A DNA stretch of 64,000 bases from Prosthecobacter debontii. Lineage in GTDB: Bacteria; Verrucomicrobiota; Verrucomicrobiia; Verrucomicrobiales; Verrucomicrobiaceae. Shown one piece after another: positions 51,527 to 59,618 of this stretch (positions within the stretch are counted from its first letter, which is position 1; each line of letters starts with the position of its first letter). Where the stretch lies: assembly GCF_900167535.1 (NCBI RefSeq), contig NZ_FUYE01000001.1:1-64000 (forward strand), in the 5' to 3' direction. The notes under the pieces were generated by a model. It was not told the origin of the DNA and did not search any database. It was given only the letters and a program-made list of their open reading frames with translations. The translations under genes were made by a program, and so were the position numbers.

Positions 51527-52372
51527 ATGGCATCCCTCCTCAGCATCCGTGACCTGAAGATCGAGTTCCGCCGCCATGGAGGACCTCCCGCTCAGGCGGT
51601 GAAAGGACTCAGCCTGGAACTCCGGCAGGGCGAGTCCATCGCCATTGTCGGGGAGAGTGGCAGTGGTAAAAGCGCCACCGCCTTGGCCCTAGCACGCTTG
51701 CTTCCCGAGCCCCCCGCCAGCATCACGGCGGAGCATCTCAGCATCGCTGGACACGAGGTGCTGAAGATGAGTGAAAAGGAGCTGCGTAAAATCCGCGGCA
51801 AGGAGATCGCCTACATCTTCCAAGAGCCCACCACTTCACTGAATCCCGTCCTCACTGTCCGCACCCAGATCGGTGAGGCTCTGGCTCTCCATCGCCCCGA
51901 GGTGAAGGATCGCGATGCCGAGATCCTCAGTTGGCTGCGCCTCGTCGGCATCACCGAGCCGGAAAAACGTCTGCGTGCCTACCCGCACGAACTCAGCGGA
52001 GGCATGCAGCAGCGTGTGATGATCGCCATGGCCCTGTGCTGCCAGCCCAAGCTGCTCATCGCTGACGAACCCACCACGGCACTGGACGTCACCATTCAGA
52101 AACAGATCATGGAACTCCTGGCTGATCTGCGAAAGCGCCTGGACATGAGCCTGATCCTCATCACCCACAACTTTGGCATCATCAAAGACGTGGCGGATCG
52201 GGTGGCGGTCATGTTCCGTGGCGAGATCGTCGAAACCGGGCCCACCGCCGAGATTCTCACGAATCCCAAACACCCCTACACCCAGGCTCTCCTGGACTGC
52301 GTGCCACGCATGGGGCAAAAACAGCCCCGTCTGCGCACCATCGACTATGCAGCGTTGACACCAAAGGCATGA
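51527..52372 (+). CDS. Oligopeptide ABC transporter ATP-binding protein, OppD/DppD type
   Basis: A 281-residue ATPase. Walker [16 protein letters not shown] (~39-53), Q-loop [11 protein letters not shown] (~99-109), signature [15 protein letters not shown] (~155-169) and Walker [20 protein letters not shown] (~177-195). H-loop [11 protein letters not shown] (~208). The terminal segment [17 protein letters not shown]...L is the OppD/DppD C-terminal signature, shortened compared with full OppD. It follows the degenerate permease by 21 bp. No OppF partner is present in the set, so a homodimer or a distant partner is required. Confidence 0.93.
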   Translation: MASLLSIRDLKIEFRRHGGPPAQAVKGLSLELRQGESIAIVGESGSGKSATALALARLLPEPPASITAEHLSIAGHEVLKMSEKELRKIRGKEIAYIFQEPTTSLNPVLTVRTQIGEALALHRPEVKDRDAEILSWLRLVGITEPEKRLRAYPHELSGGMQQRVMIAMALCCQPKLLIADEPTTALDVTIQKQIMELLADLRKRLDMSLILITHNFGIIKDVADRVAVMFRGEIVETGPTAEILTNPKHPYTQALLDCVPRMGQKQPRLRTIDYAALTPKA

Positions 52373-52417
52373 GATCAAGCCTCGGTCTTGCCCAAAATCG
52401 GCTCCAATTCGTCCGCC

Positions 52418-52879
52418 ATGCAGCTCATCGCACCGAATACGGATACACGGATCGCTCTCGAGTGGAAGTATCAGGCCAAGCCGCTCCTCAGCTCCACTGA
52501 GGCCCACTTTCACACCGTCCTCGCCAGTCTTTCGGATGGCCGCTGCCACATCTTGTGTAAGCCGCGCCTGGCGGACTTCCTTGATCATGGGCACGACAAG
52601 GTTGCCTTCAATAAAATCAGCCAAAAGCATGTGGACTTCCTCGTCTGCCGCACCGGAGACTGGATGCCCATGCTCGCCATTGAGCTGGACGACGCCAGCC
52701 ACGAGAAAAAAGCCGCGAAAGAGCGGGACATGCTCGTCAATGCCATCTTTGCCCAGGTGGGCATCCCCCTCGTCCGCATCCATTGCAGCGAGGTCCAGCA
52801 GGTGGATCAGCTCGTACAAAAGCTCTCCCACGCCTGGCAGCACCGCTGGCAGCTCCTGGAGAAAAACCCCATGCCGTAA
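52418..52879 (+). CDS. DUF2726 domain protein
   Basis: A 153-residue protein with the DUF2726 pattern: LLSSTEAHFHTVLASLSDGRCHILCKPRLADFL (~23-55), then KHVDFLVCRTGDWMPMLAIELDDASH (~76-101, a PD-(D/E)xK-like strand pair with Asp and Glu-x-Asp) and KERDMLVNAIFAQVGIPLVRI. The order resembles restriction-endonuclease-like folds, so a nucleic-acid role is possible but unproven. I use ATG 52418; the earlier TTG at 52388 would overlap sequence with no family features. It is 45 bp behind the OppD gene but functionally unrelated. Confidence 0.75.
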   Translation: MQLIAPNTDTRIALEWKYQAKPLLSSTEAHFHTVLASLSDGRCHILCKPRLADFLDHGHDKVAFNKISQKHVDFLVCRTGDWMPMLAIELDDASHEKKAAKERDMLVNAIFAQVGIPLVRIHCSEVQQVDQLVQKLSHAWQHRWQLLEKNPMP

Positions 52880-53302
52880 GGGAAAACCAAGGCGTAAGCC
52901 CAACACACCCTCCTGCTAGGCCAAGCCCGACATCCTCCGGGCCCCACTCCTCCCCAGGCTCTAGAAATCCGACAGGATGCGCCCGGAAGCTGATTCTAGC
53001 TGGCCCGAAGCCTTTTCCAGTGACCCTGAAGTCCCTTCCAGTCGGTCAAAAGCTCTGTTCGGTGCCTCGAATGATTCATATTTCTCCCCAACGAGTCTTT
53101 TGAACACCTGGAGTCCGATGTCTCCAGGGACGGAGATTCATTCGATCTCCGGTGGATAAAAGCCTGGGTCCAAAAAGCGGGAACCCAGCGCAGGCTTTGG
53201 CGTTTTTGCTGGGAGACACGAAGCCGAGGGCTGCGCTCACGGTCTGTGGCCCAAGTGTCTTGGACTCTGTTTCCCCAGTCTTGGAGGGCGAGGTCAGTCG
53301 CT
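52880..53302. other. 423-bp gene-free stretch containing a degenerate 21-bp tandem repeat
   Basis: This is a convergent intergenic region. Between 52964 and 53069 five units of 21-22 bp begin with GAAA/GAAG and share a C-rich end. The remainder (53070-53302) is unstructured; a run near 53170-53230 could hold weak promoters. Short frames here have no recognisable domain. Confidence 0.5.
52964..53069 (+). repeat. Five degenerate 21-22-bp tandem units
   Basis: Units start at 52964, 52986, 53007, 53028 and 53049. Three of them begin GAAG and contain a TTCCAGT or TTCTAGC core. In one frame the middle units read as seven-residue blocks of the form E-x-x-S-S-x-P (EADSSWP, EAFSSDP, EVPSSRS). The last unit is diverged. 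No start codon or ribosome site argues for coding, so it is probably a decayed minisatellite; the seven-codon period is still notable. Confidence 0.6.
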
Positions 53303-55057
53303 TCACAATAAAGCTAAGCTGGCGAGCTCTCGGTAATAGGCACAGGATTCCAGCAACTCCTCATGCCGTCCGTGAGCCAGCACCTCGCCTTGGCGCATGA
53401 CGTAGATGACATCGGCGCTGACGACGGTGCTGAGGCGGTGGGCGATGACGAGGCAAGTGCGGTCCTGGCGGAGGGTTTCCAGCGCTTGCTGGATGAGTTG
53501 CTCGGAGCGGTTATCCACGGCGCTCGTGGCCTCATCCAAGAGCAGAATGGGAGCGTCCTTCAAAAACGCCCGAGCCATGGCGATGCGCTGGCGTTCGCCA
53601 CCGCTGAGCATGACCCCACGCTCGCCCACCTGGGCATCAAGTCCATTGGGATGCTGCCGAACAAACTCTTCCGCACAAGCGTGACGCAGGGCGAGCCAGA
53701 GTTCCTCCTCGGTGGCATCGTGTTTCCCTAGACGCAGGTTTTCCCGAATGGTCCCAGCAAAAAGAAAGGCGTCTTGAGTGACGTAGGCGATGGAGTCGCG
53801 CAAGGAGATGCGGCTGTAGGCCGTGATGTCCTTGCCATCCAGGGTGATGCTGCCGGATTGAGGATCGTAAAAACGCGTGAGGAGTTGAAACAGGGTGGAT
53901 TTGCCCGATCCCGTGGCCCCGACAATGGCGATCGTCTGGCGTGGGTGAACGGTGAGGTGGAGATGTTGGAGAACGGGCTTTTCAGGCTGATAACCGAAAC
54001 CGATATCCTGGAACTCGATGGCCCCTTGAGCCCGGATGAGGGCCTGGCCGCGTTCAAGATCTTCCTCGCCTTCTTGATCGAGAATCTTGAAGACACGTTC
54101 CGCACTGGCGAGTCCCGTGACGAGGGTTTGATTCACCCCATGCAGGCGGGCGATGGGTTCGAAAAAGAAGCCTAACAAGAAGATGAATTTGAAAAGCTCG
54201 CCCGTGGTGATTTCCCCCTGGATGGTCCCATAGGCCCCTAGGCTGAGCAGCATGACGAGGCCGAAACTGCCGAAGAAACCCATGAGCGGACTGTAAACCG
54301 CCCAGGCGGTCATCAGCCGCTGTTGAGACTGTCTGAGTCGGTGACTGGCTTCATTGAAGTCTTCCTGCTTGGTGTCTTCCGCCGTGTAGCTTTTGATCTG
54401 CCGGATGCCCGTGATGGTGTCATGCAGGAGGGAATTCATGTGGCTGCTGGCCTCCCGTGCCAGTTTGGCCCGAGGCGCCACCCAGCGAGCGAACAACCAT
54501 CCTCCGGCGGCAATGAAAGGAGTGGGGATCATGACGATGAGTGCGAAGGCACTGTTCGTGTAAAACATGACCACTGCGCTGATGATGATCTGAAGGATGG
54601 AGGTGAGGCCTTGCTCAATGCCTTCCAGGATCACGCGCTGAGTCGCGGGCACGTCATCGGCCATGCGCGTGAGGATATCCCCCGTGCTTTGTCGATCGAA
54701 CCAACTCAAAGGCAGGCGGGCGATCTTGCGATGGAGCTGACCCCGCAGGTCGAAAATCATCCGTTGCTCAAAGACACTGTTTACCCGCGTGCGGACGTAG
54801 AAGAGAAACTCGCGCAGAAAAAAGGCCCCCACAGCGAGCCCTCCCGCCTTCCAAATGCCCGCGATGTCTTTACTCGGAATGATGTCATCCACAAACCACT
54901 GCACCACGCCAGGGAAGACAATGATCAATGAGGTGCCGAACACGGCCAAAACGAACTGCAACAAGGCCATGCGCCAGTGCGCCCGCGCAAACTGAAGCAG
55001 GCGGCGCGCGGCAGACAGGGATGAAGAAGGACGATCGGGCATGAAGGGCGAGTACAA
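53303..55057 (-). CDS. MsbA-like ABC exporter (permease and ATPase fused)
   Basis: A 584-residue half-transporter with six membrane helices in residues ~25-300 (AVFGTSLIIVFPGVVQWFVDD, SLGAYGTIQGEITTGELFKFIFLLGFF and others) and a C-terminal ATPase. Walker A GATGSGKSTLFQLL (~385), signature LSGGERQRIAMARAFL (~480), Walker B ILLLDEATSAVD (~502), H-loop VIAHRLSTV (~536). MsbA/LmrA family members export lipids or drugs. An alternative start exists at 55042 (MPDRPSS). Convergent with the DUF2726 gene and followed by nothing on its strand for 350 bp. Confidence 0.93.
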   Translation of the reverse strand: MYSPFMPDRPSSSLSAARRLLQFARAHWRMALLQFVLAVFGTSLIIVFPGVVQWFVDDIIPSKDIAGIWKAGGLAVGAFFLREFLFYVRTRVNSVFEQRMIFDLRGQLHRKIARLPLSWFDRQSTGDILTRMADDVPATQRVILEGIEQGLTSILQIIISAVVMFYTNSAFALIVMIPTPFIAAGGWLFARWVAPRAKLAREASSHMNSLLHDTITGIRQIKSYTAEDTKQEDFNEASHRLRQSQQRLMTAWAVYSPLMGFFGSFGLVMLLSLGAYGTIQGEITTGELFKFIFLLGFFFEPIARLHGVNQTLVTGLASAERVFKILDQEGEEDLERGQALIRAQGAIEFQDIGFGYQPEKPVLQHLHLTVHPRQTIAIVGATGSGKSTLFQLLTRFYDPQSGSITLDGKDITAYSRISLRDSIAYVTQDAFLFAGTIRENLRLGKHDATEEELWLALRHACAEEFVRQHPNGLDAQVGERGVMLSGGERQRIAMARAFLKDAPILLLDEATSAVDNRSEQLIQQALETLRQDRTCLVIAHRLSTVVSADVIYVMRQGEVLAHGRHEELLESCAYYRELASLALL

Positions 55058-55138
55058 AAACCAATGACGACAACAGGGGCAAAAACTCAGACGGTTTGAC
55101 CCGCCAGATTCGTCATGGAGATTTCGACTTTCGCCGTT

Positions 55139-56035
55139 TTACCGCCTTTGTTGATACACGATGTTGTCCATCGCTTGCTCCAGCGCCAAGCCTTTGAGGA
55201 ATGGCTCAAGGTCTGGATTGTTGGCCACTTCAACGACTTGGGGAAGCTGCATGAGTCCGGCGAAGTCTTGCCGCTCGATGGCTTGGCGCACTTTCGGGTC
55301 ACGGCCCAGTTTGCCCAGTTCAGGGTGATTGAGGGCCTGGGCCATGGAGGGGCTCTTCGCTGCGATTTGCTGCCAGACACGGCCATCGGGCCAGAGAATG
55401 AGTAGGCGTGCGAGGTTCGCCGTGGCCTTGAGATCATAGGGGTCCAGCTTTTCCACCCACTGTCCAACGGAGGTGCGGTCCACCTTCTGCGCGAGTTGCT
55501 GCACCCAGGCTCCGAAGTCACTGGTGCTGCCTTTTCCACTCTGCTGGACGGAGGCATTCTCCAACCCGTAAACGCTACCGACGAGGCGCAACACTAGAGT
55601 GCTCAGCCAGACGATGACCCCCGAAGGAAGTAGGCTCAGCAGTCCCGCCTTCCAGCCTGTGATGTTGGCCAGGAAGGCTAGCAGGCCAAAGCCTGCGACC
55701 AGATTGATCACAGCGCGGACGATGAAGAAAGTCAGCAGAGCGGCGGCGCCTGACATGATGAGCAGCGTATCCGTGCTCATATTGGCCCCATAGGCGCCAA
55801 AGATCTGGGCCCGATGCTGGAAGACGTAAAGCCCGGCCAGCACGGCGGCCCCGAGGCTGGCCATGGTCAGAATCTGCTTCACAATGCCACGTGCGAAGGC
55901 CAACCCCGCTAAGAAGGCGACCACGATCAAGCCCCCTGTCGTCATGCTGCTGCCTGAGAAGGCGCGTTTGACAGATTCGATGATGCCACTGAAGTCCGGC
56001 AGGCTAAAGGCAAGGTCATGCATGACGTGGCGCAT
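55139..56035 (-). CDS. CvpA-like multi-pass membrane protein
   Basis: A 298-residue protein, from ATG 56035 (ATG 56023 equally possible). Four hydrophobic segments in residues ~25-150 follow the CvpA pattern: FLAGLAFARGIVKQILTMASLGAAVLAG, IMSGAAALLTFFIVRAVINLVAG and GWKAGLLSLLPSGVIVWLSTLVL. A C-terminal soluble helical half includes LDPYDLKATANLARLLILWPDGRVW. CvpA is linked to colicin V production and envelope maintenance; function is not established. The longer frame to 56137 overlaps the next gene by 4 bp (ATGA), which supports a possible start there instead. Confidence 0.62.
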   Translation of the reverse strand: MRHVMHDLAFSLPDFSGIIESVKRAFSGSSMTTGGLIVVAFLAGLAFARGIVKQILTMASLGAAVLAGLYVFQHRAQIFGAYGANMSTDTLLIMSGAAALLTFFIVRAVINLVAGFGLLAFLANITGWKAGLLSLLPSGVIVWLSTLVLRLVGSVYGLENASVQQSGKGSTSDFGAWVQQLAQKVDRTSVGQWVEKLDPYDLKATANLARLLILWPDGRVWQQIAAKSPSMAQALNHPELGKLGRDPKVRQAIERQDFAGLMQLPQVVEVANNPDLEPFLKGLALEQAMDNIVYQQRR

Positions 56036-56133
56036 CAAACGAGGTCGCCGGGCAGCCTGCAAGCCGTTTGTTGAAGTGCCCTTAAGGTAGGAAAGGGCTC
56101 TGTGTCTCGCGTGGCAGCGAAGCTTGCGGGCGG

Positions 56134-56718
56134 TCACTTACCTTTGGGGGGCTTGGACTCGGTCCTCCATAAACTCGGCGGATTGAGTTCCTCCCCCTTC
56201 ATGAATCTGCCGTCGTAATGACGATGGAGATCATCGTCCGTCCACATTTGGCCGTCAGGTCCAGCACTGCGGATATCCACGCGGTCTTGTGAGACGGTGT
56301 GGAAATAAAGCGGACTGCCCCAGCGATCCAAAAGCTGACCGTTGGGATTGAAAGCCCGGTGGGAGTCTGACACAAAACGCAAGTGGCTGCGGTTCTTCCC
56401 ACGGAGGGCGGCTGCGAATTCTTCATTCGCCCCCATGTGAAAGGGCGAGTCACCTTTGACGAGAAGCATGAGATTTGAAAAGGCATGTGCGAGCATGTCC
56501 AGATCCTCCTCTGGGCGTGTCTCGGGAGACGCATAATGCTTCAGGATTTCATCCCCCGGAAGAGTGGTGGCTCGATCTTGTCGAGTTTCCATCACCTTCT
56601 GGGTTTGGGCAAAACGCGCAGCATCCTGGTGGGCTCGATACCTGCTGATCCCATCATAGAGCCCCCAAGACAAGGTCACGACAACGGCTAAGATGAGGAG
56701 CTTTCGCAGCCGTGACAT
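56134..56718 (-). CDS. Membrane-anchored protein with GspG-like C-terminal motif
   Basis: A 194-residue protein with an N-terminal membrane helix (LLILAVVVTLSWGLYDGIS) and a basic start. The C-terminal half holds GQLLDRWGSPLYFHTVSQ and VDIRSAGPDGQMWTDDDL, which closely resembles the D-x-W-G-x-P-hydrophobic-Y and the 'S-x-G-x-D-G' end of type II pseudopilin GspG. No prepilin peptidase site is seen at the N-terminus, so it is probably not a pilin. Short overlap with the CvpA-like gene suggests an operon. Confidence 0.58.
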   Translation of the reverse strand: MSRLRKLLILAVVVTLSWGLYDGISRYRAHQDAARFAQTQKVMETRQDRATTLPGDEILKHYASPETRPEEDLDMLAHAFSNLMLLVKGDSPFHMGANEEFAAALRGKNRSHLRFVSDSHRAFNPNGQLLDRWGSPLYFHTVSQDRVDIRSAGPDGQMWTDDDLHRHYDGRFMKGEELNPPSLWRTESKPPKGK

Positions 56719-56760
56719 GGCGAGGGGGGAAGAATGCTAGGAATACAGATGGCAGATCGT

Positions 56761-57801
56761 TTAAAGCCGTCGCAATCCGTCTTCCGTCATCGGATTGGGG
56801 ATTTCGACATCCAACTCGTCAATGCGGCGGAGGGTTGCGGCATCCAGAATCAGATCTTTGGCCTTCAGACTCTCATCGAGTTGCTCAACGCTTGTAGCTC
56901 CAATGATGGTCGAGCCCACAAAGTTGTGCTGCCTGCTCCAGGCCACCGAGAGGGCAGTGACACTCACCCCGATATCGGCGGCGATCTGTTGCAGGCGTGC
57001 GGTTGTGGCGAGGGTGCGCTCGTTGACGAAACGTTTGGCCATGCGCTTCTGGCGTTCCCCGCCATTGACGAGGTAATCGCTAAAGCGGGCCCCCGTGGGG
57101 AGAGCACCTTGATTGTATTTGCCTGTCAGCACCCCGCCGCCCAGGGGGGAGTAGGGGAGAAGGCTCACGCCTTCCATCCGGCAGACCTGCGCCAATTCAT
57201 TTTCGCAGCGGCGATTGATGAGGGAGAAGTTGTTCTGGACGGTGTCAAAGCGAGCCAAATGATGCTTTTCGGAGGCCCAGAGGTTTTTCATCAGACCCCA
57301 GCTTGTTTCATTGCTACAACCGATGGCGCGGACTTTTCCCTGCTTCACCAACTCTGTGAGGGCCTCCAGGGTATCTTCTTGGCGCATGCCGTGGTCCGGC
57401 CAATGGGTCTGGTAGAGGTCGATGTAGTCCGTTTGCAACCGCCGCAGGCTGTCCTCACAGGCGCGATGAATCTGACGGCGATCCAGAGCTGTGAAGCCTC
57501 CTCGAAGGGGTGGGCGAAACCAGCCGTGACCCGGACCCGTGACCTTAGTGGCAACGATGATTTCCTCTCGGCGTTTCGTTTTCAGCCAGCGACCCACGAT
57601 CGCCTCGGTGTCACCTGCGAGCTCGGCGCTGGGGGGCACAGGGTAAATTTCGGCGGTGTCGAAGAAGTCAATTCCGGCTTCATAAGCCCGATCCATGATT
57701 GCAAAAGAGGTCTTTTCATCGGCCTGGAGACCGAAAGTCATGGTCCCCATGCAAATGTCTGTCACTACAATGCCACTGCGTCCGAGTCGTCTGCGTTCCA
57801 T
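56761..57801 (-). CDS. Aldo/keto reductase
   Basis: A 346-residue NADPH-dependent oxidoreductase of the AKR family. The catalytic Asp and Tyr are in [16 protein letters not shown] (~50-55), the Lys in IVATKVTG and the His in YQTHWPDHG (~125). The N-terminal strand [13 protein letters not shown] and the C-terminal [19 protein letters not shown] phosphate-binding region are typical of the KCNAB/YakC-like group. It is divergent from the porin gene; the shared region contains the GTCAC cluster. Confidence 0.92.
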   Translation of the reverse strand: MERRRLGRSGIVVTDICMGTMTFGLQADEKTSFAIMDRAYEAGIDFFDTAEIYPVPPSAELAGDTEAIVGRWLKTKRREEIIVATKVTGPGHGWFRPPLRGGFTALDRRQIHRACEDSLRRLQTDYIDLYQTHWPDHGMRQEDTLEALTELVKQGKVRAIGCSNETSWGLMKNLWASEKHHLARFDTVQNNFSLINRRCENELAQVCRMEGVSLLPYSPLGGGVLTGKYNQGALPTGARFSDYLVNGGERQKRMAKRFVNERTLATTARLQQIAADIGVSVTALSVAWSRQHNFVGSTIIGATSVEQLDESLKAKDLILDAATLRRIDELDVEIPNPMTEDGLRRL

Positions 57802-57856
57802 GATAACAGGGTAAAAAGAAGCGGGGGAGGATCAACTATCAGCCGAATTTACCTGC

Positions 57857-58014
57857 TTTGTGACAGGAAAACGTCACAAAACGGGCCCATGTGACAGGTT
57901 GTGTGACGAACATGTCACACATGATCGCTACGCATTTCCCGCGGATGTTTCAAATGTGACGCGCATGTCACTAAGTAACCGCGTCACATCAACCCTCTTG
58001 TCAAAGCTGTCACA
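57857..58014. promoter_or_regulatory. Cluster of nine GTGAC/GTCAC motifs in a divergent promoter region
   Basis: GTGAC or its complement GTCAC starts at 57860, 57873, 57891, 57903, 57914, 57956, 57967, 57983 and 58009. Three pairs form inverted repeats (GTGAC-N8-GTCAC at 57860; GTGAC-N6-GTCAC at 57903 and 57956), extended to 8 bp arms in the first two. Spacings of 11-12 bp recur, matching the helical repeat. The motif is unlike the strict CRP site TGTGA-N6-TCACA in spacing. A Pho-box-like or Fur-unrelated activator is possible. The last three copies fall within the porin coding region. Confidence 0.5.
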
Positions 58015-59539
58015 GAGCTTCCGTGTCGGCACCGCCCTCCTTACCCTTTTTACCTTGGCTCTGCCGCCTCAGGTTCTGGCCGATAATGCGGCTCTTCTGA
58101 AGCTGTTTGAAATCATGAAGGCCAAGGGTTCCATCACCCAAGAGGAATATGATCTCCTCGTGGCCACGGCGAAGGAGGACTCCGCTAAGGATGTGCCATC
58201 AGCCAGTCCCGCTCCGGCGGCTGCACCTGCGCCTGCCGTCGCTTCTGTGGAGAGCTACCCGACCGAACAACGCCTCCAGCAGATGGAGGCCCGGATTGCC
58301 GAAACGGAGGCAGAAATGAAGGCCTTGGATGCCCATATCGCCGAAAGCCGCAAATCTCTCGCCGAGCTCGACAAACTTTCCGCCGAGAATCCCAAGGACC
58401 TGCTGGAAAAGATGTTGGACGGCAAGTGGTATGAAAACTTGAGCTTCCGTGGGTATGCCCAGTTCCGCTACACGGCTGTCTATGGCGACAACGGGGGAGA
58501 TCTGAGTGTGCCGAATGACCGTTCCGTCAGCGATATGGAATCCTTCATGATCCGCCGTGGTCGGTTGGTGCTGAGTGGAGATGTCACCGACCATCTTTAT
58601 ATCTATGCGCAGACCGATTTTGCGGGTTCCACTGGTAGTGGCGACTACGCGCTACAGATGCGTGATCTTTATGCAGATATCGCTCTGGATGCTGATAAGG
58701 AGTTCCGTTTCCGCGTGGGTCAGTCCAAGGTTCCCTTCGGCTTCGTGAACATGCAGTCCAGCCAGAACCGAGCCGCCCTTGAGCGTCCAGACGCCCTTAA
58801 CTCGGCAGTCGAAGGTGAGCGTGACATCGGTGCCTACTTCTACTGGGCACCGAAAGAAAAGCGCAAGCTCTTCAGCAAACTGGTCAAAGAGGGCCTCAAA
58901 GGTTCCGGCGACTATGGGGTCTTTGGCATCGGTGCCTACAATGGCCAGGGTTTGAACCGAGGGGACTTGAACGGCCAGCCTCACTATGTGGCTCGCTTCA
59001 GTTACCCTGTGGAGTTTAGTAACAAGCAGATCATGGAGTTTGGTATTCAGGGTTATACCGGAAGCTATGTTTCCCGAGTTTCGAGCATTCCTGGCGTGGG
59101 CACGCCAGCGTCTCCGGAGCACGGGAATAAGGATGAACGTGTGGCTCTCTCCTACATTCTGTATCCGCAACCTTTCGGCATCGAGGCCGAATGGAACTGG
59201 GGTCGCGGGCCCCAGCTCACGGACGATATGACGGCGATCGAATCCACATCCCTCCAAGGTGGATATGTACAGGCCAGCTACCGCATCAAGGATGGTCAAG
59301 CCGCTTGGTTGCCATTCGTTCGCTACAACCACTATGATGGTGGCCGCAAGTTCGGCACCAACTCGCCATGGGATCGCGTAACTGAGCTCGATATCGGTCT
59401 GGAGTGGTCACCTCGTCCAGAAATCGAATTGGCACTGATGTATACCCACACCTTCACTCGCACCAACACCTCCACCGCACCTTACAACGATGTGGAAGAT
59501 GTGGATCGTCTAGGTTTGCAACTCCAGTGGAACTTTTGA
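57965..59539 (+). CDS. Porin O/P-type outer-membrane channel protein
   Basis: A 524-residue protein from ATG 57965 (the frame is open to 57860). A signal peptide (~FRVGTALLTLFTLALPPQVLA) is followed by a SHOCT-like segment LKLFEIMKAKGSITQEEYDLL, a coiled coil (TEAEMKALDAHIAESRKSLAEL) and a long beta-barrel: YENLSFRGYAQFRY, FRFRVGQSKVPFGFVNMQ, LSYILYPQPFGIEAEWNWG and the terminal DRLGLQLQWNF. This fits phosphate-selective porin O/P of the Oprs group; selectivity is not proven by sequence. The barrel ends in Phe. A strong terminator follows. Confidence 0.82.
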   Translation: MSLSNRVTSTLLSKLSQSFRVGTALLTLFTLALPPQVLADNAALLKLFEIMKAKGSITQEEYDLLVATAKEDSAKDVPSASPAPAAAPAPAVASVESYPTEQRLQQMEARIAETEAEMKALDAHIAESRKSLAELDKLSAENPKDLLEKMLDGKWYENLSFRGYAQFRYTAVYGDNGGDLSVPNDRSVSDMESFMIRRGRLVLSGDVTDHLYIYAQTDFAGSTGSGDYALQMRDLYADIALDADKEFRFRVGQSKVPFGFVNMQSSQNRAALERPDALNSAVEGERDIGAYFYWAPKEKRKLFSKLVKEGLKGSGDYGVFGIGAYNGQGLNRGDLNGQPHYVARFSYPVEFSNKQIMEFGIQGYTGSYVSRVSSIPGVGTPASPEHGNKDERVALSYILYPQPFGIEAEWNWGRGPQLTDDMTAIESTSLQGGYVQASYRIKDGQAAWLPFVRYNHYDGGRKFGTNSPWDRVTELDIGLEWSPRPEIELALMYTHTFTRTNTSTAPYNDVEDVDRLGLQLQWNF

Positions 59540-59583
59540 GCCGAAGCTTTGTGTAGCAATCTGAACTCCTAAAGTCTTGAAAC

Positions 59584-59616
59584 AAAACGGGGAAACCACA
59601 CTGGTTTCCCCGTTTT
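59584..59616. terminator. Bidirectional terminator between porin and esterase genes
   Basis: AAAACGGGGAAACCA pairs perfectly with TGGTTTCCCCGTTTT, a 15-bp stem with a CAC loop. The A and T runs at either end are part of the stem, giving U-tracts in both directions. It ends 3 bp before the stop of the minus-strand esterase gene. Confidence 0.9.
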
Positions 59617-59618
59617 GG

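Noticed and set aside
51836-52906. A 356-codon open frame on the minus strand
   Set aside because: Mirror of OppD and the DUF2726 gene; lacks any family motif.
52977-53159. A 60-codon frame through the 21-bp repeat
   Set aside because: Start codon sits inside the repeat, no ribosome site or downstream domain; treated as a repeat, not a gene.
56734-57894. A 386-codon open frame on the plus strand
   Set aside because: Antisense to the aldo/keto reductase, whose catalytic residues are all in place.
57890-57925. Possible CRP-type site TGTGA...TCACA
   Set aside because: The spacing is 8 bases between half-sites, not 6, and neighbouring copies have 8-10; a strict CRP call is not justified.
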